A DNA stretch of 64,000 nt, from assembly GCF_021390545.1 (NCBI RefSeq), contig NZ_JAJUWR010000026.1, positions 29,995 through 93,994 of the forward strand, given 5' to 3'. The position numbers and the translations under genes were made by a program. The notes below the pieces were generated by a model that was not told the DNA's origin, did no database searches, and saw only the letters and a list, made by a program, of their open reading frames with translations. The stretch is from Algoriphagus sp. AGSA1. GTDB taxonomy: Bacteria > Bacteroidota > Bacteroidia > Cytophagales > Cyclobacteriaceae. Of the stretch, positions 38,497-47,687 are shown in pieces. The stretch's first letter is position 1. Every line of letters begins with the position of its first letter.

Positions 38497-41400
38497 TTAT
38501 ATTACTTTCATTATTCCATTCATAGATATCCAGTGGTTTGGAAGCGTGCATACAAAAGGATAGTTGCCCTTTTCTGATGGCACGGTCAAGATGATTGATT
38601 CCTCTGAATTAGGGAATACCAAATTTGTTGCTGCCAGGACTTCCGGGATCTCAGGTATAAAGCTTTTGTCCATTCCTGTCAAGTCCTGGGCCATTTTCTT
38701 GGCTTCTTCACTGATTTTAGCAAATGACCCTATCGCTCCTATGATCAGGTTATGCTGTACGAAATCCGGATTTTTGAAATCCACCACCAGTTTACTGCCT
38801 GCCTGTACTACAAACGTGGACTTGTCAAATCGCATTTCGTGAGGAATCGCAGTTAGTGTAACTTGTCCGTTTTTTACCACTTCTGTTTTTTCAGCTGTAG
38901 CTACAGCTTCATTTTCCTCCCCTGTGGCAGGTTTTTTTAGGTCCAGACTGGAATCATTTCCTATTCTACCGGAGAATCTCCAGTTTCCTTCGTAGTCTCC
39001 AACTTTATTGCCGGAATCAAACTGACCTATCCGCACATTCTCCGGAGATAACGAAGAGGTGAAAAGCCCTTTGGTTTTTCCATTGGCCACTTCTTTATCA
39101 TCTATTTTAAGGCTCATTTTTCCACCTTCCAATAGAGTCGCTGTTACCTGGAATTTCTCTGACGGAAGGTTTTTGCGGGAGCTGATGATCTTCACATCCC
39201 CTTCCTGCGCTACAGCAAAGTGCAAAGCATCCTTGTACACATACAGGCTATAGCCATTTACATTGTTTCCCTGTGCTACCATGACTCCATCAAGGGCATC
39301 TCTTCCCGGAGTCACTTCCATTTGGATAGTGATTTCCTTACCGGTAGGATCAGGAGGGAAAAGGAGTGCGTTTCTTGTATTTAATGAATACAGTTCAGAC
39401 ACCAGGCTCTTGGATATTCTATCCGCGATTCCCATATCCGCATTTGTTGCTTCCGGTAAAGGCCTGCCTTCAAAAGCTGAGGGGTGAGTTAAAGCAGCGG
39501 CAAAAATCGCCTGTGGCAGGTACTCATCTTCGGCATTATCAGCATCTCCGGATATAGCCAGTAGTTTTTTGGAAACTTCATCAGAAGCAGGCATTTCAGA
39601 AACTGCCAGGATCGCAAATTTTTTAACCTGAAGACTTGGGTCTTCCAATAGATTTGCTGCCATAATTGCATCCAGTGCTGCCTGGTTTTTAGGAATTACA
39701 CGGGCTGCGTTTTTCCGCACTGCCGCAGAAGGGTGTTTTAAAGCTTTTTCCACTACTTCCTGCGCTTTGGTGTTGTTTCCTTCCAGTTCGCCCAGGCCTT
39801 TCAAAGTCCATAAGGCGTTGATGGCTGGCCCGTTGATACCTGCGCCATCTACTTCCTGGGAATTAATCAGCTCGTACAAGTCATTTACCACTTCCTTGTT
39901 CTGGCTTTCTACGATCAGACGCTGTGCGGTAAGTCTCCAGAATAAGTTATCGCTTTTCAGCGCGTCTATTAATTTTCCATTGGAGGCGTCTTTTAGATCA
40001 AAATTCTTGGAAGATTCCCTGCCTTTGTAGGTCAATCGGTATATTCTACCATGCTGACTGTCACGCAATGGATTGATATAGGCATTGCCTTCACCATTAT
40101 CGAAGCCTCTAGGGGTAGGGTTGTGCTGTATGATGAAATTATACCAATCAGCCACCCAAAGTGAACCATCAGGGCCTACTTCTGCATGAACCGGGCTGAA
40201 CCATTCGTCGGAACTCTGAAGGATATTAAAGGCATTCTTTTCGGTAAATCCTGATCCTGATTCTAGCAAGAGGTTATTGTGAAGCACACGTCCGGTAGGT
40301 TCCGCCACAAATCCGATTCTGTTCCAGTATTCCTTAGGGAAATTGCGGGCAGTGTAAATATTATGTCCTGCTGCGGCAGTGTAGCTTCCATGCCAATCCA
40401 CCTGGCGTAGGAATGGGGTGATATGAGGCATGTCAAAATGAGTGTCTATCCCTGTAGCAGTGTTTGGAGTGCCCTTATAAATAGTTCTTTTCACGTATTT
40501 ATTATCCATGGCCAGGTACACGGAGTGCTGTCCATTGGCAGTGGATATAAACGTTTCGAAATCCTCAGAAAATCCTAGTCCCCAAGTGTTGTTGCTGGTT
40601 CGTCCCAGAAACTCCATGTTTTCTCCTGCCGGCTCAAAACGATAAACACCTTGGCTGAAGTTATGTTGCTTACCGCTTACTGTACTGTTAAAGCCAGAAT
40701 AACCCAATACTCCCCAAATTTTGTTGTCAAAACCGTATTTCAGGTTAGATGGTCCTGCGTGCGTATCAAATGTGCCCCAGCCAGTCATGATGGTTTCGCG
40801 CACATCAGCTACATCATCCCCGTCCGTGTCTTTTAGGAAAACAAAATCCGGGGCCATAGATATCAGCATACCCCCATTGACCGCTACAATCGAAGTTGGG
40901 ATATTGAGCCCATCCGCAAAGACGGTTACTTTGTCTGCTTTACCATCCCCATCTGTGTCTTCTAGAATTTTAATTTTATCATTACCACCTTCTTTGCGTA
41001 CTTCATTTGGGTAATCGGTGGTTTCTATCACGAATAATCTGCCTCTTTCATCCCATGTAAATGCAATAGGATTAATAATCATAGGTTCAGATGCGAACAA
41101 TTCTAATTCAAAGCCCACCGGGTTCTGGATAAGCTTCATCGACTCTTCAGGCGAAAGTGGGAGCTGATATTTTGGTGCAGGATCCCTTCTTTCATAATTA
41201 GGGATATCCGCATCTTCAAATGTTGGAGTAGGGATGTTGTAAGCTGCCAATTGCTTATTGACTTTTTCGCCAACAGCCCAAAGGATACCGTTTGCTACCA
41301 GTTGCTGGAAATCATTCTTCTCCCAGGTCTTTTCATTGTGTCCATATGCGGTATAGAATACCCTTCCTTTTCCTTCTTCTCTAGTCCAGGTATATGGTTC

Positions 41401-42000
41401 GCTTCCGTTTTCATCTACACGTTCCATCAACACATGCATGTCAGGATTGAGTTGGCTGTGAACATAGGTTTCATCCCAGGTTTCAAATTCGTTTATTCCT
41501 TGCATGATCGGGGAATCCTTGTCCACGATGGTCGCGGTGAAGTCTCCGGTGCCATGGGATTTGAATTGTCCCCCTACAGCAGATACAAACCACTCGGAGT
41601 TGCGGAAGCAAAACGAGGCTGAATGGAGCGCAATAAGCGCTTTGCCTCCTTGAATGTAAGATTTTAAGGCTTCCTCTTGTTCCGGCGTGATCTCATCGTG
41701 ATTGGCATAGATCATTATACCATCGTAATTATTCAACTTGGTTGAATTTAAATCATTAGGATCAGAAGTATAGGTGAGGTTGATCCCCTTTTGAAAGAGG
41801 GGAGTGGGCAAATACATCATTAATTTTTCCGAATTATGATGCTCACTGTCATGACCCAGTACCAATATTTCTATTCTTCGGGGATCTGAGGATGAGAGGA
41901 ATGTCTTGTTGTTTCCCGTGCATGCCGTTAGCACGGTTATCACCAGTAAGAGCAGTATTCCACTTACTCTTCGGGTTATTCGTTGGGTTTTTGAGAACAT
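38497..42000 (-). CDS. Multidomain envelope lipoprotein: ThuA, beta-propeller dehydrogenase-like, HEAT, ConA-like, cupredoxin
   Basis: A 1167-residue lipoprotein (signal VITVLTAC). Domains in order: ThuA-like (about 44-245), PVC-type membrane-bound dehydrogenase/propeller (about 290-660, with ERGRLFVIETTDYPNEV and DTDGDGKADKV), HEAT-like helices (about 670-810), concanavalin-like sandwich (about 880-1020), and a C-terminal azurin-like cupredoxin with type-1 copper ligands His1083, Cys1151, His1156 and Met1160 (C-x4-H-x3-M spacing). It looks like a periplasmic sugar oxidase passing electrons to copper and then to the cytochrome encoded downstream. Related proteins usually end in a CxxCH heme segment; none is seen here. 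Substrate unknown. Confidence 0.85.
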   Translation of the reverse strand: MFSKTQRITRRVSGILLLLVITVLTACTGNNKTFLSSSDPRRIEILVLGHDSEHHNSEKLMMYLPTPLFQKGINLTYTSDPNDLNSTKLNNYDGIMIYANHDEITPEQEEALKSYIQGGKALIALHSASFCFRNSEWFVSAVGGQFKSHGTGDFTATIVDKDSPIMQGINEFETWDETYVHSQLNPDMHVLMERVDENGSEPYTWTREEGKGRVFYTAYGHNEKTWEKNDFQQLVANGILWAVGEKVNKQLAAYNIPTPTFEDADIPNYERRDPAPKYQLPLSPEESMKLIQNPVGFELELFASEPMIINPIAFTWDERGRLFVIETTDYPNEVRKEGGNDKIKILEDTDGDGKADKVTVFADGLNIPTSIVAVNGGMLISMAPDFVFLKDTDGDDVADVRETIMTGWGTFDTHAGPSNLKYGFDNKIWGVLGYSGFNSTVSGKQHNFSQGVYRFEPAGENMEFLGRTSNNTWGLGFSEDFETFISTANGQHSVYLAMDNKYVKRTIYKGTPNTATGIDTHFDMPHITPFLRQVDWHGSYTAAAGHNIYTARNFPKEYWNRIGFVAEPTGRVLHNNLLLESGSGFTEKNAFNILQSSDEWFSPVHAEVGPDGSLWVADWYNFIIQHNPTPRGFDNGEGNAYINPLRDSQHGRIYRLTYKGRESSKNFDLKDASNGKLIDALKSDNLFWRLTAQRLIVESQNKEVVNDLYELINSQEVDGAGINGPAINALWTLKGLGELEGNNTKAQEVVEKALKHPSAAVRKNAARVIPKNQAALDAIMAANLLEDPSLQVKKFAILAVSEMPASDEVSKKLLAISGDADNAEDEYLPQAIFAAALTHPSAFEGRPLPEATNADMGIADRISKSLVSELYSLNTRNALLFPPDPTGKEITIQMEVTPGRDALDGVMVAQGNNVNGYSLYVYKDALHFAVAQEGDVKIISSRKNLPSEKFQVTATLLEGGKMSLKIDDKEVANGKTKGLFTSSLSPENVRIGQFDSGNKVGDYEGNWRFSGRIGNDSSLDLKKPATGEENEAVATAEKTEVVKNGQVTLTAIPHEMRFDKSTFVVQAGSKLVVDFKNPDFVQHNLIIGAIGSFAKISEEAKKMAQDLTGMDKSFIPEIPEVLAATNLVFPNSEESIILTVPSEKGNYPFVCTLPNHWISMNGIMKVI

Positions 42001-42343
42001 AAATAGGGTTATAATTTTTGATCAATTAAAAGTCCAAATAAAATCGTTGCTTTTCTTCCTGTTTTAGCTTGAAATGTGACTGAATTTTGATAAATCATAG
42101 TGGTTTATCACTGTTTTTTTCAAACAACTCAGATAAAAATGGCCGTGAGGTGAATAAAAGGGTCTAAAAAAATGCGTCAGTACTATAAGTTGGGTGCTCC
42201 TAAATCTTCGGTGAAAAGTATGAATGTTGTGAGATATGGCAATGTGTTTGAGCAATCCTTTACTCTAAGCCAGAATCAGGCTATTAGAATAATCAAATAG
42301 GTACCAAGAGGAACCACTAACGAGGCAGGTTATTCTGTCTCTG
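42001..42343. other. Divergent intergenic region
   Basis: About 340 bp between the - strand cupredoxin operon and the + strand AbiE genes; it should hold both promoters. A 42-codon frame at 42172-42300 has no recognisable product and I do not call it. The frame of the AbiEi gene is open from 42293 without a good start codon. Confidence 0.4.
42088..42110. repeat. Inverted repeat upstream of the cupredoxin operon
   Basis: TGATAAATCA and TGGTTTATCA pair (one wobble) around TAG. A T run follows on the + strand, but no + strand gene precedes it, so an operator for the - strand operon at 42000 is more likely than a terminator. Confidence 0.4.
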
Positions 42344-42916
42344 TTGAAGAAATATAAGAGGCCGAATGATAAAATTTCTGAATTGATAAAGGCCGGGTGG
42401 CTGATTGGTTTGAAAAAGGGCTTGTATGTTCCGGGACCAAAAAGTAAACTGAGGTTGCCTGAATCCCTACTGATTGCAAATCACTTGTGGGGGCCAAGTT
42501 ATGTCTCCATGGAATCAGCCCTTTCTTATTGGGGATTTATACCTGAACGAGTCTTTGAAACCACTTCAATAACAATTAGATCTTCAAAGATATTCAAGAC
42601 AAAACTTGGCAGATTCAGCTATAAGCACACTTCGTCGTTGCCTTATTATTCTTTTGGTATCAGAACGGTTGATATTACCCCAAAGCAGGCAGTGATGATT
42701 GCTTCACCTGAAAAGGCGATTTGTGACAAAATTGCTATGACAAGCGGGCTGAATTTGAGAAGCATCAAACAGGTAATGGAGTTTTTAACAGAAGACATGA
42801 GAATTGACGAAGACTTAATCCGAGGTTTGAACCTAGATGTGATATATACCTGGATTTCGGATGCTCCAAAGCAAAATAGTTTACAGATACTCATCAAAAC
42901 AATCCGAAATTTATGA
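42344..42916 (+). CDS. AbiEi-like antitoxin of a type IV toxin-antitoxin pair
   Basis: A 190-residue protein. The N-terminal winged-helix reads KRPNDKISELIKAGWLIGLKKGLYV, typical of AbiEi antitoxins. The middle has GPSYVSMESALSYWG, and the C-terminal domain has SPEKAICDKIAM. AbiEi represses its own promoter and counteracts AbiEii. The listed start is a TTG. The frame is open back to 42293 and its residues there (VILSLLKKYK) also look helical and family-like, so the true start may be a non-ATG codon slightly upstream. It overlaps the toxin gene by 4 bp (ATGA). Confidence 0.85.
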   Translation: MKKYKRPNDKISELIKAGWLIGLKKGLYVPGPKSKLRLPESLLIANHLWGPSYVSMESALSYWGFIPERVFETTSITIRSSKIFKTKLGRFSYKHTSSLPYYSFGIRTVDITPKQAVMIASPEKAICDKIAMTSGLNLRSIKQVMEFLTEDMRIDEDLIRGLNLDVIYTWISDAPKQNSLQILIKTIRNL

Positions 42917-43770
42917 TAAAGGAGTGGCTAGCCGAATATCATCCCAAATCACAGGATGAGGCATTTTCCGCCTTACGTGAAATCATGCAGGAGGTGGTTT
43001 TGGCAGGACTACAGCGTGCAGGTTTTTTTGAGAAAGCCGCATTTTATGGAGAAACGGCTTTACGGATTTTTTATGGACTGGAAAGATTTTCCGTAGATCT
43101 TGACTTTTCACTGTTGGATATTGATCCTGATTTTTCACTGGATAGTTACTTTGAAGCAATCATTACGGAATTTGACGCACTTGGGATGAAGGTCACGATT
43201 GCTGAAAAGAAAAAGCAGAAAGAGTCAAGTATAGATTCAGCCTTTCTCAAAGCTGCAACTGTGTGGAAAGAGTTGGTATTGGAAGGTATCATTCCCCAAT
43301 CAGGTGTTAAATTGATGCCAAGTATAAAGATTAAATTGGAAGTTGATAGACTACCTCCTTTAGGTTTTGAAACCGAGGAAAAATTATTATTGCGCCCATT
43401 TTCTTTCTATGTCAAATGTTTTACACCTCCGAGTTTATTTGCAGGTAAAATGCATGCATTGCTTTTTAGAAAGTGGCAAAAAAGAGTGAAGGGGAGGGAT
43501 TGGTATGATCTGGAATGGTATATCAAAAAGGGGGTTCCTTTAGATCTTGCCCATTTTCTACTTAGAGCTTTAGATACAGGTGATTGGCAGGAAAAATCAA
43601 TTACCAAAGAGCAGGTTTTAGAACTAATAAGAGCTAAAATACAAAGCGTGGACTTTAATAGTATTAAGGGGGATGTGATACGATTTATCCAAGATGATTC
43701 GTCAATATTGATATGGAGTCCGCAATACTTTTTAGATCTCATAGAAAGTTTGAAATTCAAGGAGACATAA
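42913..43770 (+). CDS. AbiEii-like nucleotidyltransferase toxin
   Basis: A 285-residue protein of the AbiEii/AbiGii nucleotidyltransferase family. The active-site block is FYGETALRIFYGLERFSVDLDF, with Asp62 and Asp64. The usual GG(T/S) reads GET here (Glu47 for Gly). A second conserved block is FAGKMHALLFRKWQKRVKGRDWYDLEWY. Toxins of this type modify tRNA or other targets and can give abortive phage defence. The gene is coupled to the antitoxin by an ATGA overlap and ends ~160 bp from the 3' end of a tRNA-Arg gene. Whether the GET change weakens catalysis cannot be judged from sequence. Confidence 0.87.
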   Translation: MIKEWLAEYHPKSQDEAFSALREIMQEVVLAGLQRAGFFEKAAFYGETALRIFYGLERFSVDLDFSLLDIDPDFSLDSYFEAIITEFDALGMKVTIAEKKKQKESSIDSAFLKAATVWKELVLEGIIPQSGVKLMPSIKIKLEVDRLPPLGFETEEKLLLRPFSFYVKCFTPPSLFAGKMHALLFRKWQKRVKGRDWYDLEWYIKKGVPLDLAHFLLRALDTGDWQEKSITKEQVLELIRAKIQSVDFNSIKGDVIRFIQDDSSILIWSPQYFLDLIESLKFKET

Positions 43771-43897
43771 GTTGATCTTTTTACCTTAAAGTAATTTCAA
43801 CCGATTTAGCTAAAATGGTCCCTATGGTTTTAACCTCACCTTACTCTCCAACTTCGGATGATACGAAGGCCGATACTCCACATTCTTATAAAAACAA

Positions 43898-43923
43898 AAG
43901 GCTTAAACATCTGTCTAAGCCTT
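43898..43923 (-). terminator. Terminator after tRNA-Arg
   Basis: AAGGCTTA pairs with TAAGCCTT around a 10-base loop. On the - strand it is followed by a T-rich run and lies directly beyond the tRNA 3' end. Confidence 0.75.
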
Positions 43924-43927
43924 TAAG

Positions 43928-44001
43928 TGCGCTCGGAAGGATTCGAACCCTCAACCCTCAGAGCCGAAATCTGATATTCTATCCAGTTGAACTACGAGCG
44001 C
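43928..44001 (-). tRNA. tRNA-Arg (anticodon UCG)
   Basis: Reading the - strand, GCGCTCG at the 5' end pairs with CGAGCGC at the 3' end, with an A discriminator. The anticodon stem TCAGA/TCTGA encloses loop TTTCGGC, giving anticodon TCG, which reads CGA codons as arginine. The T arm GAGGGTTCGAATCCTTC is standard. CCA is not encoded. It lies 39 bp downstream of sucC on the same strand. Confidence 0.93.
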
Positions 44002-44040
44002 ATAAGGCAACGAAGTGCTGTCTTCGTTACCGTTAAGAAT

Positions 44041-45255
44041 TTATGATTCCAATACAGCCTGAACTTTTTCGGCTGCTTCTTTCAAAGTTATAGCAGAAGA
44101 TACCTTCAATCCTGATTCATCTATGATTTTGGCGCCTTCTACAGCATTGGTTCCCTGTAATCTTACAATGATAGGAACTCTGATGTCTCCGATGGATTTG
44201 TACGCTTCTACCACACCGCTTGCTATTCTGTCGCATCTTACGATACCTCCGAAAACATTGATCAAGATAGCTTTCACATTGGGATCCTGAAGAATGATTC
44301 TGAAGCCTGCTTCTACAGTAGTCGCATTTGCCCCTCCTCCTACGTCAAGAAAGTTAGCCGGTTCACCACCTACCAGTTTGATCATGTCCATGGTGGCCAT
44401 AGCAAGACCGGCCCCGTTCACCATACAACCCACGTTTCCGTCAAGTTTCACATAGTTCAATCCTGATTCACCTGCTTCTACCTCCAATGGATCTTCCTCA
44501 GCCACATCCCTCAACGCTGCCAGATCTTTATGTCTGTATAGGGCATTGTCATCCAGGTTTACCTTAGCATCTACAGCCAGGATCTTGTCGTCAGATGTCT
44601 TCAACACTGGGTTGATTTCAAACTGGGAAGAGTCAGTGCCTTCGTAAGCTTTGTAAAGGGCAGTGATGAATTTCACCATTTCCTTGAAAGCTGTACCTGA
44701 AAGACCTAATCCAAATGCTACTTTTCTGGCTTGGAAAGGCTGAAGACCAACTTTAGGGTCTATCCATTCTTTCATGATCTTCTCAGGGGTTTTTTCCGCG
44801 ACTTCCTCGATGTCCATACCACCTTCGGTAGAGGCCATGATCACGTTGCTTCCTGTAGCTCTGTCCAATAGGATAGACAGGTAATATTCTTTTGGCTCAG
44901 AATCCCCTGGATAATATACATCCTCAGCGATCAAAACCTTATTGACAACTTTTCCCTCTGGACCAGTCTGATGGGTAACCAATGTGCCACCTAGGATATT
45001 TTTAGCCTTTTCGGCCACATCTTCCAATTTTTTTGCAAGAACTACACCGTTAGAACCGGTTTCGTTCACTTTACCTTTTCCACGGCCACCTGCGTGGATC
45101 TGGGCTTTGATCACATACCAGCTAGTACCGGTTTGCTCGTTTAACTTAACGGCTGCTTCATGAGCTGCTTCAGGTGTGTCGGCGACTATACCTTCCTGAA
45201 TGCGGACTCCGTAACCCTTTAATACTTCTTTAGCCTGATATTCGTGAATATTCAT
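44041..45255 (-). CDS. sucC: Succinate-CoA ligase (ADP-forming) subunit beta
   Basis: A 404-residue protein matching SucC over its full length. It starts MNIHEYQAKEVLKGYG, has the ATP-grasp segment KAQIHAGGRGKGKVNE, a QFEINPVL metal/nucleotide block, and the CoA-ligase domain with LDVGGGAN and INVFGGIVRCD. With the alpha subunit (not in this window) it converts succinyl-CoA to succinate in the TCA cycle with formation of ATP or GTP. It is divergent from the LolD-like gene. The tRNA-Arg downstream may be on the same transcript. Confidence 0.97.
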   Translation of the reverse strand: MNIHEYQAKEVLKGYGVRIQEGIVADTPEAAHEAAVKLNEQTGTSWYVIKAQIHAGGRGKGKVNETGSNGVVLAKKLEDVAEKAKNILGGTLVTHQTGPEGKVVNKVLIAEDVYYPGDSEPKEYYLSILLDRATGSNVIMASTEGGMDIEEVAEKTPEKIMKEWIDPKVGLQPFQARKVAFGLGLSGTAFKEMVKFITALYKAYEGTDSSQFEINPVLKTSDDKILAVDAKVNLDDNALYRHKDLAALRDVAEEDPLEVEAGESGLNYVKLDGNVGCMVNGAGLAMATMDMIKLVGGEPANFLDVGGGANATTVEAGFRIILQDPNVKAILINVFGGIVRCDRIASGVVEAYKSIGDIRVPIIVRLQGTNAVEGAKIIDESGLKVSSAITLKEAAEKVQAVLES

Positions 45256-45368
45256 TCTCTGGAAATTTTTGCCCGAAGTTAAGGCGTAAGACTCGATAAA
45301 TCAAACCGACCTTTTTCCTTTTTCCGTAAAAAAAGCCGTTAATTTCCCGTTGAGATAGGCATTTGTTC

Positions 45369-45376
45369 TATTTTTG
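45369..45376 (+). promoter_or_regulatory. Bacteroidota -7 box (TATTTTTG) before the LolD-like gene
   Basis: TATTTTTG fits the TAnnTTTG consensus exactly and lies 20 bp before the ATG at 45397. A TTG at about 45350 gives a possible upstream element at a somewhat short spacing. Confidence 0.45.
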
Positions 45377-45396
45377 GGTGATTAAAAAACGATAGC

Positions 45397-46047
45397 ATGC
45401 TGAAAGCCAACGGAATCCATAAATCTTATGGAAGCCTTAAAGTATTAAAGGGAGTGGATCTGGAAATTTCAACTTCTGAGATTGTTTCTATAGTAGGTTC
45501 TTCCGGAGCGGGTAAAAGTACGCTACTTCATATTCTTGGAACCTTGGACCGGCCTGATTTGGGGTCTTTGGAGATGGACGGCAAGAAGCTTCTGGAACTA
45601 AAAGGAGAAGAAATGGCCAGGTTCAGGAATGAAAGAATTGGGTTTATTTTTCAATTTCATAACCTTTTGCCCGAGTTTACCGCGCAGGAAAACATTATGA
45701 TTCCCGGATTGATCCGCAAGACTTCCCCTGATAAATTGAAAATGAAGTCTGGTGAATTGGCTGAATTGCTTGGTATTTCACATCGCCTGGATCATAAACC
45801 TTCCACACTTTCGGGAGGAGAGCAGCAGCGGGTAGCGGTTGCCAGGGCATTGATCAATAGCCCTGCGGTGGTTTTTGCCGATGAACCCAGCGGTAACTTG
45901 GACACCCATAACGCAAAGGGACTTCACGAGTTGTTTTTCACCCTGCGAAAGGAGCTTGGGCAGGCTTTTGTCATCGTCACCCACAATGAGGAACTCGCTA
46001 CCATGGCGGACAGGAAAGTGGAGATGCAGGATGGGGTGATTCTCTGA
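45397..46047 (+). CDS. lolD: ABC transporter ATP-binding protein, LolD/MacB-like
   Basis: A 216-residue ABC ATPase: Walker A GSSGAGKST (34-42), Q-loop Gln86 in FIFQFHNLLPEFTA, signature LSGGEQ (138-143), Walker B VVFADEP (158-164), and the H-loop in VIVTHN. The length, FQFHNLLPEF and DEPSGNLD segments are typical of the LolD/MacB group that powers lipoprotein release or export at the inner membrane. The membrane partners are not encoded beside it, so the exact transporter is inferred. Confidence 0.83.
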   Translation: MLKANGIHKSYGSLKVLKGVDLEISTSEIVSIVGSSGAGKSTLLHILGTLDRPDLGSLEMDGKKLLELKGEEMARFRNERIGFIFQFHNLLPEFTAQENIMIPGLIRKTSPDKLKMKSGELAELLGISHRLDHKPSTLSGGEQQRVAVARALINSPAVVFADEPSGNLDTHNAKGLHELFFTLRKELGQAFVIVTHNEELATMADRKVEMQDGVIL

Positions 46048-46226
46048 AGACCGAAGTTTGAAGACAGGAGAAGAAGGTAGTCTGACCTTACGAAGTGCAA
46101 GGGAGTGGGAAATAAAGCAGTTGCCCAGCCCTAAAAAGGACGATGATTTTTTATTAAGAAACACTTTGCAGTTAAAAAATGTACTACAGATTGTGCCTTA
46201 GCTCAGCTGTTACTTTCAGTACACCC

Positions 46227-46676
46227 TCACTTCCGCAGATTCTTCAGCATACTTTGGATATGCCCTTTGGACTCAAACATATCCGAAAATACTGCTGCTA
46301 CCTTATGGTCTTTATCTATCAGATAGGTGATCCGCTTGGGCATTTTGATTAATGGGATAAGTGCATCATACGACTTACAAACCTTCCCGGTAGGATCAGA
46401 AAGCAGATCAAAGGGAAGCTTATGTTCCTTTTTGAAGCGTTCGTGGGTTTCTATACCATCTTTGCTGATCCCCAATACAGGAATATCCAAATCACGGAAA
46501 GCTTCAAACTGGTCCCTGAATTCGCAGGCCTCGGACGTGCAGCCTTTGGTGAAGTCTTTGGGGTAAAAATAAAGAATGAAGGCCTTACCCTTCAGGTCTG
46601 AGGAGGAATCAATGGTTTTTGCTCCTGTGGATTTGAGATTAAATGCCGGTGCTGTACTTCCTGTTTTTAGTGCCAT
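46227..46676 (-). CDS. bcp: Thioredoxin-dependent peroxiredoxin (PrxQ/Bcp type)
   Basis: A 149-residue protein when started at MALKTGSTAPAFNL; nine extra in-frame codons upstream look non-homologous. The peroxidatic Cys46 and resolving Cys51 form the FTKGCTSEACEF pattern of atypical 2-Cys PrxQ enzymes, which reduce hydrogen and organic peroxides with thioredoxin. KAFILYFYPKDFT and RITYLIDKDHKV complete the fold. It is cytoplasmic and monocistronic, convergent with the ABC ATPase gene. Confidence 0.92.
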   Translation of the reverse strand: MALKTGSTAPAFNLKSTGAKTIDSSSDLKGKAFILYFYPKDFTKGCTSEACEFRDQFEAFRDLDIPVLGISKDGIETHERFKKEHKLPFDLLSDPTGKVCKSYDALIPLIKMPKRITYLIDKDHKVAAVFSDMFESKGHIQSMLKNLRK

Positions 46677-46794
46677 AGGTACTAAAACCATTGTAGTATC
46701 CAATGGTTCGCATGGTGAAGATAATTTGTCAATTATTTTTGAACTATTGCGAGTATAATTTCCTTAAAATTCATCACGCTGAATAATTGCAATT

Positions 46795-47631
46795 TTGAAG
46801 ATCAACAGTGTCCAGTCCATGCTTTTGGCTGGGATATTTTTCGCCTTGATGAATGTGTCCGTAAAGTACATTCCGCATATTCCCGCCATAGAAATTATCG
46901 TTTTCAGGTCTGTTTTTTCTTTGATTTTCAGTTATTTGGTGCTGAAAAAGCAAAAAGTAAACGTCTTCGGGAATAACAAAAAATGGCTCGTTATCCGCGG
47001 GATAGTGGGCTCGATCGGATTGATCTCTTTCTTCTATACACTGCAGAATATACCGCTTGCGAGTGCGGTCACCATCCAGTATTTGTCCCCTGTTTTCACC
47101 ACCATTTTCGGGGTTTTTCTACTTAGGGAAAAAGTGAAACCTATTCAGTTTTTGTTTTTTGCCATTTCCTTTGCCGGTGTAGTGGTCATCCAGGGCGTGG
47201 ATGCGAGAATAGATACCTTCTGGGCAATTGTAGGAATTCTGTCGGCAATATTCTCTGGCCTGGCCTATAATGTCATCCGTAAACTGAAGAATACCGAGCA
47301 CCCTTTGGTCATAATCTTCTATTTCCCTTTGGTAACACTGCCTTTTGCCCTTATCGTTTCAGCCTTTGGATGGGTTCATCCGCAAGGATGGGATTGGGCC
47401 ATCTTGCTTTTTATAGGCATTTGCACCCAAACAGCGCAGTATTTCCTGACCATAGCTTACCAGAATGCAAATGTGTCCAAAGTGGCAAGTCTGACTTATA
47501 TAGGGATTGTCTATGCCTTGTTGTTCGGTTTTTTCTTCTTCGAAGAGACTTTCAGTGCCATGGCTTACTTGGGAATGGGCTTGGTCTTGATCGGGATTTT
47601 ATTGAATATGCGGGTGAAGCAAGTATCTTAA
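46795..47631 (+). CDS. EamA-family drug/metabolite transporter
   Basis: A 278-residue membrane protein with about ten hydrophobic segments arranged as two EamA repeats. The first (about 8-130) includes FFYTLQNIPLASAVTIQYLSPVF; the second (about 140-275) includes QYFLTIAYQNANVSKVASLTYIGI. The listed start is TTG, because MKINSVQSMLLAG aligns well as the first helix; the first ATG is at 46819. Substrates of this family are metabolites exported or imported across the inner membrane, and this one is not specified by sequence. Confidence 0.87.
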   Translation: MKINSVQSMLLAGIFFALMNVSVKYIPHIPAIEIIVFRSVFSLIFSYLVLKKQKVNVFGNNKKWLVIRGIVGSIGLISFFYTLQNIPLASAVTIQYLSPVFTTIFGVFLLREKVKPIQFLFFAISFAGVVVIQGVDARIDTFWAIVGILSAIFSGLAYNVIRKLKNTEHPLVIIFYFPLVTLPFALIVSAFGWVHPQGWDWAILLFIGICTQTAQYFLTIAYQNANVSKVASLTYIGIVYALLFGFFFFEETFSAMAYLGMGLVLIGILLNMRVKQVS

Positions 47632-47687
47632 ATGAATTGGACAGGAATCTAAAGCAGGTTATTTTTGAATCAAGCTAATTACACAGA

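Noticed and set aside
42172..42300. Small 42-codon frame before the AbiEi gene
   Set aside because: No recognisable product, and it ends where the AbiEi frame begins in a different register; it is probably chance.
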